DNA from: Anaerolineae bacterium
GTDB lineage: Bacteria; Chloroflexota; Anaerolineae; Aggregatilineales; Aggregatilineaceae
Length of the DNA stretch: 5,965 nt
NCBI GenBank assembly: GCA_016929355.1
Contig: JAFGJA010000343.1
Coordinates: 1-5,965 of the forward strand
Direction: 5' to 3'
Part shown: positions 1 through 5,965 of the stretch, piece by piece
Position numbering within the stretch: the stretch's first letter is position 1
Layout of the letters: every line of letters begins with the position of its first letter
Position numbers and translations under genes: made by a program
The notes under the pieces: generated by a model
What the model was told of the DNA's origin: nothing
The model's input: only the letters and a program-made list of their open reading frames with translations
Databases searched by the model: none

Positions 1-1552
<1,552 letters not shown>

Positions 1553-1597
1553 ATACACACTAGAATAGGTAGGGGGAACCCATCCCAGTGTGGCAGA

Positions 1598-1626
1598 ATT
1601 TTAGCAGTCGGAACGGGTGCTGTCAA
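1598..1626 (-). promoter_or_regulatory. Sigma-70-type promoter of the tRNA-Ala gene
   Basis: On the minus strand, TTGACA (1626-1621) is followed after exactly 17 bp by TAAAAT (1603-1598). This is a perfect -35 box and a -10 box with one mismatch. Transcription would start near 1591, giving a leader of about 40 nt before the tRNA 5' end at 1552. The transcript would then continue antisense into the recombinase gene. The call rests on sequence match and position; no start site has been measured. Confidence 0.8.
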
Positions 1627-1663
1627 GGTCTTTCCACCATCTTCGCCTAGCGACATACCTCAA

Positions 1664-2572
1664 TCACCCTTGCTCAAAGACCTTAATCGCGTGCAGGAGT
1701 GTTTCATTCACGGGTGTTGGAATATTGTGTTGTGCGCCTAAGGCCAGCATCTTTCCGGCGAAAATATCTACTTCAGTGGTGCGTCTCGCTTCAATGTCTT
1801 GTAGCATCGACGTTTTACCCTCAGGATGCAGCGTATTCAGCACGGTGTACCAATTCGTTATATCCTCCTCTCCCAGGTTCACCTGTTCGGCTTGAGCTAC
1901 TGCGATCACTTCACGCATGGCTGTTTCCATGATCGCCTGCGCATGTTCGGATGTCTGAAATACACCATACGGCGCGCGTAATACGGCGGATGCTTGATTG
2001 ATCCCCACATTGATCATAAATTTCCACCACATATTGCGGATCATGTCAGCCGGAGTTTGCCAGGGAATTTGCGCGCGATCCAATAGGGTCTGCACGCACT
2101 TGATACGCGCTGAAAGGTGTGTGTTATCCGCATCGCCCACAAAAATCGTGCCGGTGTGGGTAAACGTAACCGCGTTGCCAGTACGCAGCGCATCGATCCC
2201 CACCGCAACAGCATAGACGACTTTATCCCACCCGTAGACCTCGGCCAGCATGGGTTCGCTATCGAGGCCGTTCATCACCGACAGAATGAGCGTATTTTCA
2301 CCCACGCGATGTGCCAGATCGGGGATTGCTCCGGCTAAATGTTGGTGCTTGAGCGCGACCAGAATCAGATCGGCGGGTGGCGTATCTCCCGCATCGTCCG
2401 GGGTGGTGATGGGAATGGCGTACTGCTGACTGTTGACGATCACCCCTTCGGCTTTGAGGCGGGCCGCGCGCTCACCGCTAGCAATGAAGGAAATACAATT
2501 GGGATCAGCCGCATAGAATTTACTGGCGTAGGCCGCGCCGAGTGCGCCTGCGCCAAGAATGGCAACTATCAT
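1664..2572 (-). CDS. panE: Ketopantoate reductase family protein (PanE/ApbA, 2-dehydropantoate 2-reductase)
   Basis: Predicted cytoplasmic enzyme that reduces 2-dehydropantoate to pantoate with NADPH, a step of pantothenate and CoA synthesis. The 302-residue length is normal for the family. Residues 1-12 (MIVAILGAGALG) are the GxGxxG nucleotide-binding turn. K75 and N101 sit where E. coli PanE has K72 and N98. K184, N188 and N192 keep the spacing of the catalytic K176-N180-N184 segment. The C-terminal run TSMLQDIEARRTTEVD places E267 at the substrate-binding glutamate (E256). The start is supported by AAGGGG six bases upstream of ATG. The gene is divergent from the ABM gene. Its stop lies only 37 bp before the tRNA -35 box, with no visible terminator between, so readthrough into the tRNA is possible. 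No other pantothenate gene is nearby. Related reductases of unknown substrate share this fold, so the exact substrate is inferred. Confidence 0.88.
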   Translation of the reverse strand: MIVAILGAGALGAAYASKFYAADPNCISFIASGERAARLKAEGVIVNSQQYAIPITTPDDAGDTPPADLILVALKHQHLAGAIPDLAHRVGENTLILSVMNGLDSEPMLAEVYGWDKVVYAVAVGIDALRTGNAVTFTHTGTIFVGDADNTHLSARIKCVQTLLDRAQIPWQTPADMIRNMWWKFMINVGINQASAVLRAPYGVFQTSEHAQAIMETAMREVIAVAQAEQVNLGEEDITNWYTVLNTLHPEGKTSMLQDIEARRTTEVDIFAGKMLALGAQHNIPTPVNETLLHAIKVFEQG

Positions 2573-2609
2573 AAAAAACCCCTTTTCGCGGAATTGTTGG
2601 TTTTGGCTA

Positions 2610-2626
2610 TGATCTGGTCACGATCA
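2610..2626. repeat. Short inverted repeat / shared upstream word (candidate operator)
   Basis: TGATC at 2610-2614 and GATCA at 2622-2626 form an inverted repeat with a 7-bp centre. The first 14 bases, TGATCTGGTCACGA, match TGATCAGGTCATGA at 5060-5073 in 12 of 14 positions. The site lies just upstream of the -10-like TATAAT at 2632, in the divergent region between the reductase and ABM genes, where a regulator could act. GATC-containing words are common in this sequence, and TGATCTGG also occurs twice by chance inside the transporter gene, so the call is tentative. Confidence 0.3.
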
Positions 2627-2631
2627 ATCTA

Positions 2632-2637
2632 TATAAT
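2632..2637 (+). promoter_or_regulatory. -10 box, probable promoter of the ABM-dehydrogenase-transporter run
   Basis: An exact TATAAT lies 29 bp upstream of the ABM start codon. No good -35 box is seen at the usual distance (2608-2615 reads TATGATCT), so an activator or an extended contact may be needed. The inverted repeat at 2610-2626 occupies the -35 region. This is the only convincing -10 in the 94-bp divergent gap. Confidence 0.45.
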
Positions 2638-2666
2638 AGCGCTGACTAGAGGACAGGAGCCAAAAA

Positions 2667-2975
2667 ATGTTTATTGTGCATGTGTTTTGCCATGTAAAAC
2701 CCGAATTTGTCGCGCAGTTCAAAGCCGCCAGCATGGAAAATGCGCGCAACAGTGTGCAGGAACCCGGTATTGCGCGCTTTGATGTGTGCCAGCAGCAGGA
2801 CGATCCGACGCGGTTTGTGTTGGTCGAAGTGTATCGCACGCCTGATGATCCCGCCGCGCACAAACAGACGGCGCATTATGCAGCCTGGGCTGAAGCGGTG
2901 ACTGATTGGCTGGCTGAGTCGCGCAGCAAGATCGTGTATGACAACGTGTTTCCTGACGAACAGGGTTGGGGGTAG
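2667..2975 (+). CDS. Antibiotic biosynthesis monooxygenase (ABM) domain protein, LsrG-like
   Basis: A small 102-residue cytoplasmic protein that fills a single ABM domain (dimeric alpha-beta barrel, residues 1-95). Recognisable parts are the first strand FIVHVFCHVKPEFVAQF, the central QEPGIARFDVCQQ (31-43), the strand RFVLVEVYRTPDD (49-61) and the HxxTxHY signature at H65-Y71, ending with NVFP (93-96). The HKxTxHY segment and the ending resemble LsrG, which isomerises phospho-AI-2, and YgiN-type quinol monooxygenases. Members act without cofactor on quinols or small dicarbonyls, so the substrate cannot be told. The start is fixed by AGGAG at 2655-2659, seven bases before ATG. It is the first gene of a three-gene run and is followed after 3 bp by the alcohol dehydrogenase gene, so the two products probably work on related compounds. 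Confidence 0.88.
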   Translation: MFIVHVFCHVKPEFVAQFKAASMENARNSVQEPGIARFDVCQQQDDPTRFVLVEVYRTPDDPAAHKQTAHYAAWAEAVTDWLAESRSKIVYDNVFPDEQGWG

Positions 2976-2978
2976 TTG

Positions 2979-4142
2979 ATGACGGGTTCACATTTTGAGT
3001 TTACGACCACCACCCGCATCCTGTTTGGCGCGGGACGATTGGCTGATGTAGGCCGGCTCGCGGCGGCGATGGGGTTGCGGGCGTTGGTAGTGACCGGGCG
3101 CAATCCGGCGCGTGCGGCGCGGTTATTCGAATTATTGGATGAAGCTGATGTTGAGCATGTCACGTTTAATGTTGAGGCCGAACCGACGCTTGAAGTCGCG
3201 TTAGATGGCACAGCGCTGGCGGACCGCGAGGAGTGCGATCTGGTTGTGAGTTTTGGCGGCGGCAGCGTGATTGATACCGGTAAAGCGATTGCTGCCCTGT
3301 TAGCCAATCCCGGCGATCCGCTTGATTACCTGGAAGTGATCGGACGCGGGCAACCTCTGGTCAACCTTGCCGCGCCGCATCTGGCGATCCCGACGACGGC
3401 GGGAACTGGCTCAGAAGTGACGCGCAATGCGGTATTAGCCTCAACTGAGCATCGTGTCAAGGTCAGTTTGCGGAGTCCGCTGATGCTGCCCACGATTGCG
3501 CTGGTCGATCCCGAATTGACCTACAGCTTGCCGTCGCGCATCACCGCTTATACCGGGCTAGATGCGCTCACGCAGGTGATCGAGCCGTATGTGTCACATC
3601 AGGCGAATCCGGTGACAGACGCGATCTGCCGCGAAGGAATCCGGCGCGCGGCGCGATCCTTAGAGCAAGCCTACGAACACGGGGATGATGTCAACGCGCG
3701 CGAAGATATGGCGCTGGTGTCATTGTTCGGGGGCTTGGCGCTCGCCAATGCGAAACTCGGCGCGGTGCATGGTTTTGCGGGGCCGTTTGGGGGTATGTTC
3801 CACGCGCGGCATGGCATTGTCTGCGCGGCGCTGCTGCCGCATGTGATGCGCGTCAATGTCGAAGCGATGGTAGCGCGTGACCCGAATAATCCCGCGCTGG
3901 ACCGTTACGACGAAATCGCGCAATGGTTGATCGGGGATGCATCGGCTACGGCTATGGATGGCGCGGCCTGGGTAGGCGCGGTGTGTGGTTCGATGCACAT
4001 TTCAGGTTTGGGCGTGTATGGCTTTGATCACACGAAATTCGACGCGCTGATCGATAAAGCCGCCGTATCCAGTTCGATGAAGGGTAATCCGATCCAACTG
4101 ACGCGGGACGAAATGGCGACTATTCTGGAACGGGCGTTGTAG
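2979..4142 (+). CDS. Iron-containing alcohol dehydrogenase family protein with altered metal site
   Basis: NAD(P)-dependent oxidoreductase of the FucO/maleylacetate reductase superfamily, 387 residues, normal length. Residues 92-99 (FGGGSVID) and 138-146 (PTTAGTGSE) are the nucleotide-binding and active-site signatures. In FucO the metal is held by D196, H200, H263 and H277. Here D195, H264 and H278 are present, but the H200 position is Q199 (GLDALTQ). The catalytic-site H267 position is G268 (VHGFAGP). An extra H275 lies close by. Glutamine and glycine may be the norm for this subfamily, so the enzyme is not necessarily dead, but alcohol dehydrogenase activity cannot be assumed. ATG 2979 is preferred over TTG 2976 because the GGGGG at 2968-2972 is six bases from ATG and only three from TTG. 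It follows the ABM stop at once and is probably translationally coupled to it. Substrate unknown. Confidence 0.9.
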   Translation: MTGSHFEFTTTTRILFGAGRLADVGRLAAAMGLRALVVTGRNPARAARLFELLDEADVEHVTFNVEAEPTLEVALDGTALADREECDLVVSFGGGSVIDTGKAIAALLANPGDPLDYLEVIGRGQPLVNLAAPHLAIPTTAGTGSEVTRNAVLASTEHRVKVSLRSPLMLPTIALVDPELTYSLPSRITAYTGLDALTQVIEPYVSHQANPVTDAICREGIRRAARSLEQAYEHGDDVNAREDMALVSLFGGLALANAKLGAVHGFAGPFGGMFHARHGIVCAALLPHVMRVNVEAMVARDPNNPALDRYDEIAQWLIGDASATAMDGAAWVGAVCGSMHISGLGVYGFDHTKFDALIDKAAVSSSMKGNPIQLTRDEMATILERAL

Positions 4143-4146
4143 CTGT

Positions 4147-5055
4147 ATGAAACGTTGGCAGGCTGATCTGGCATTGGGGATCATCGCGCTGATCTGGGGT
4201 GGAACGTTTGTCATTGTGCAAAATGCGCTGGATGCGGTGGGACCGTTGACGTTTGTCGCATTTCGGTTTGCGCTGGCGTCGCTGGTGCTGATTGCGTTAT
4301 TCGCGCGGCGACTGCGCTCGATCTCGCGGATAGAAATCCTGGCCGGGGGTTTGATCGGCGTCTGGTTGGCGGGTGGCTATACGTTCCAGACTATCGGCCT
4401 CCAATCCACCACTACCGCGAAAACGGGCTTTATCACCGGCTTGAGCGTGGTCATTGTCCCGGTGCTGTCAACCGTGTTGCTGCGGCGTCCGCCGGGGCGC
4501 GGCGCAGTGATCGGCATTATCGCGGCGACGGTGGGCCTCGGCTTCTTATCGCTGGATCGCAACCTGCGCATTCAATCCGGCGATTTGTGGGTGCTGGCGT
4601 GTGCGCTTATGTTCGCGCTGCATATCGTGACGGTGGCGCACTTTTCACCCCATTTCGACTCGATCCGGCTCGCCATTGCGCAAATCGTTGCGGTGATGGT
4701 GCTGGCAACGGGATCGGCAGCGATATTCGAAACGCCAACGATCAAGCTGCCCCTGGCAACCTGGGCAGCGATTGCTTTTATGGGTGTGGTGGCGACGGCG
4801 CTCGTGTTCAGCGTGCAAGTCTATGTGCAGCGCTTCACCACGCCAACCCATACCGCGCTGCTGTTCAGCCTGGAACCTGTCTTCGCGGCGTTTTTTGGCT
4901 GGTGGTTAGCCAATGAACAGCTTGGCCTGAAAGAATTAACTGGCTGCGGTTTGATCCTCGCCGGGATGATCGTGGCGGAATTGGGCGGCGCTGCCAAGGG
5001 CGATATACCAGTTTTGGAACCTGATGCAGTTGGGACAGAACCAGTTCATGTATAG
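4147..5055 (+). CDS. EamA/DMT-family membrane transporter
   Basis: Integral inner-membrane protein of the drug/metabolite transporter superfamily, 302 residues, the usual length for the ten-helix type. Ten hydrophobic segments are seen near residues 7-26, 34-53, 64-83, 91-112, 118-136, 146-165, 173-194, 204-224, 235-255 and 264-281, forming two EamA repeats. The first helix has the family motif ALIWGGTF. The second repeat has the SLEPVFAAFFGWW...NEQL signature at 241-259. The last 20 residues are a polar tail. Members export amino acids, metabolites or drugs, or import nucleotide sugars; the substrate cannot be inferred here. It starts 4 bp after the dehydrogenase stop, with no strong ribosome binding site, so coupling to the upstream gene is likely. 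This suggests export or uptake of the dehydrogenase or ABM substrate or product. Confidence 0.92.
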   Translation: MKRWQADLALGIIALIWGGTFVIVQNALDAVGPLTFVAFRFALASLVLIALFARRLRSISRIEILAGGLIGVWLAGGYTFQTIGLQSTTTAKTGFITGLSVVIVPVLSTVLLRRPPGRGAVIGIIAATVGLGFLSLDRNLRIQSGDLWVLACALMFALHIVTVAHFSPHFDSIRLAIAQIVAVMVLATGSAAIFETPTIKLPLATWAAIAFMGVVATALVFSVQVYVQRFTTPTHTALLFSLEPVFAAFFGWWLANEQLGLKELTGCGLILAGMIVAELGGAAKGDIPVLEPDAVGTEPVHV

Positions 5056-5058
5056 AAT
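5030..5058 (+). promoter_or_regulatory. Possible promoter of the aldo/keto reductase gene
   Basis: TTGGGA (5030-5035, 4 of 6 to the -35 consensus), 17 bp, then TAGAAT (5053-5058, 5 of 6 to the -10 consensus). It overlaps the end of the transporter gene. Transcription would begin near 5065, about 40 bp before the reductase start. It would let the reductase be expressed apart from the upstream run, but readthrough cannot be excluded because no terminator is visible between them. Confidence 0.35.
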
Positions 5059-5059
5059 C

Positions 5060-5074
5060 TGATCAGGTCATGAC
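5060..5074. repeat. Second copy of the shared upstream word (candidate operator)
   Basis: TGATCAGGTCATGA (5060-5073) matches 2610-2623 at 12 of 14 positions. It contains two short palindromes, TGATCA (5060-5065) and GTCATGAC (5067-5074). It lies just downstream of the possible -10 at 5053-5058 and 32 bp before the reductase start codon, a position suited to repression. Evidence is sequence similarity only. Confidence 0.3.
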
Positions 5075-5105
5075 TTAAACTTCACTACTGGAAGGATGAC
5101 AACAC

Positions 5106-5965
5106 ATGGAATACCGTACATTTGGACGAACAGGCTGGCCGGTCAGCGAGATTGGCTATGGTATGTGGGGCATGGGCGGTTGGAAAGGCTCGGATGATGA
5201 CGAGTCGTTGCAGTCGCTGCACCGTTCGGTTGAACTCGGCTGCACGTTTTTTGATACGGCGTGGGGCTATGGCGCGGGTCACAGCGAAGGCTTGCTCGGC
5301 CAATTGGTGCGCGCGTATCCCAACAAAAAACTGTATACCGCCACCAAACTCCCGCCCAAAAATTTCAAGTGGCCTTCTCGCCGGGGCTACACGCTTGATG
5401 AATGTTTTCCGCCCGACCATATCCGCGAATACACCGAAAAGAGCCTGGAAAATCTGGGATTGGATTCCGTCGATTTGATGCAGTTCCACGTTTGGGAGGA
5501 TGATTGGGCACTCGACGAACGCTGGCAGCGTGCGATGGACGATCTCAAAAGCGAAGGTCTGATCCACGCCACTGGCATCAGCATCAACCGTTGGGAACCC
5601 TGGAACGGAGTTAAAACGGTGCGTTCCGGTCACATCGACGCGGTGCAGGTGATTTACAACATCTTCGACCAGAATCCCGAAGATGAATTGTTCCCGGCCT
5701 GCGCCGAACACAACGTCGCGGTGATTGCGCGCGTGCCGTTTGATGAAGGGACGCTTACGGGCAATCTCACCAAAGATTCCACCTGGCCGGCAGGCGACTG
5801 GCGCAATACGTATTTTGTGCCGGAGAATCTCAATTCCTCGGTGGATCATGCTGAGGCGCTGCGCCCGCTCGTGCCGGAAGGTATGACGATGCCCGAAATG
5901 GCGCTGCGCTTTATCCTGGCGAATCCTACCGTCAGCACGATCATTCCGGGGATGCGCAAGCTGCG
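5106..5965 (+). CDS. Aldo/keto reductase, 3' end outside the window
   Basis: NADP-dependent cytoplasmic reductase of the AKR superfamily (TIM barrel), converting aldehydes or ketones to alcohols. 286 codons are visible and the frame is open to the right edge; family members are usually about 300-340 residues, so little is missing. The N-terminus MEYRTFGRTGWPVSEIGYG is typical. The catalytic tetrad is complete: D50 and Y55 (FDTAWGYG), K81 (ATKLP) and H128 (QFHVWE). Later parts include GISINRWEP (157-165), QVIYNIFDQ (181-189) and, near the edge, ALRFILANPTVSTIIPG (266-282), the strand that leads into the cofactor phosphate-binding region. AAGGA at 5092-5096, nine bases before ATG, supports this start. 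It lies 50 bp after the transporter and may belong to the same transcript or have its own promoter. Substrate unknown. Confidence 0.93.
   Translation, partial: MEYRTFGRTGWPVSEIGYGMWGMGGWKGSDDDESLQSLHRSVELGCTFFDTAWGYGAGHSEGLLGQLVRAYPNKKLYTATKLPPKNFKWPSRRGYTLDECFPPDHIREYTEKSLENLGLDSVDLMQFHVWEDDWALDERWQRAMDDLKSEGLIHATGISINRWEPWNGVKTVRSGHIDAVQVIYNIFDQNPEDELFPACAEHNVAVIARVPFDEGTLTGNLTKDSTWPAGDWRNTYFVPENLNSSVDHAEALRPLVPEGMTMPEMALRFILANPTVSTIIPGMRKL

Noticed and set aside
2633..2662. Minus-strand promoter for the ketopantoate reductase (TATTAT with TTGGCT)
   Set aside because: The spacer would be 19 bp and the -35 box matches only 4 of 6. It also overlaps the better plus-strand -10, so it is too weak to annotate.
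2339..2782. Plus-strand frame across the reductase gene and the divergent gap
   Set aside because: It crosses the intergenic promoter region and the start of the ABM gene in another frame, and the translation is not protein-like.
2876..3307. Minus-strand frame of 143 residues opposite the alcohol dehydrogenase start
   Set aside because: The translation is a low-complexity A/S/N/R-rich product of GC-skewed codons, with no family resemblance and no upstream ribosome binding site evidence.
5067..5074. GTCATGAC palindrome as a terminator after the transporter
   Set aside because: It has no loop, a short stem and no following T-run, so it cannot act as an intrinsic terminator.
5085..5849. Long 254-residue open frame on the minus strand
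   Set aside because: It lies opposite the aldo/keto reductase, which has a full catalytic tetrad and a good ribosome binding site. The antisense translation shows no recognisable domain.

Overview
The window is a junction between the end of an integrated mobile element and an ordinary bacterial chromosome. The left quarter (1-1526) is the 3' part of a large serine recombinase gene whose 5' end lies outside the window. Its last 15 codons run antisense through a complete tRNA-Ala(CGC) gene (1480-1552, minus strand). That layout is what is expected when an element inserts at the 3' end of a tRNA gene. The element body therefore should lie to the left, and the sequence from about 1553 rightward should be host chromosome. 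The recombinase reading frame is visibly more A-rich and less GCG-heavy than the genes to the right.

The tRNA has its own near-consensus sigma-70-type promoter (TTGACA, 17 bp, TAAAAT, minus strand). Next to it, also on the minus strand, is a ketopantoate reductase (PanE/ApbA) family gene. A 94-bp divergent intergenic region separates this from a plus-strand run of three tightly packed genes. These encode an antibiotic-biosynthesis-monooxygenase (ABM/LsrG-like) small protein, an iron-containing alcohol dehydrogenase family protein, and an EamA/DMT-type ten-helix transporter. After a 50-bp gap comes an aldo/keto reductase that runs off the right edge.

The three-gene run has gaps of 3-4 nt and looks like one transcript. 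Together with the adjacent aldo/keto reductase it suggests small carbonyl or alcohol metabolism with transport of a metabolite, but no substrate can be read from the sequence. The alcohol dehydrogenase lacks two histidines that are canonical in FucO-type enzymes. A similar 14-bp word lies upstream of both the three-gene run and the aldo/keto reductase.

The organism is a bacterium of moderate GC with frequent GCG/CGC codons and a tRNA gene without an encoded CCA. A Chloroflexota (Anaerolineae-like) source is my guess from the overall gene flavour, but nothing here proves it. I did not find a clearly new biological system. The most interesting structure is the recombinase whose stop codon and C-terminus come from the tRNA target.
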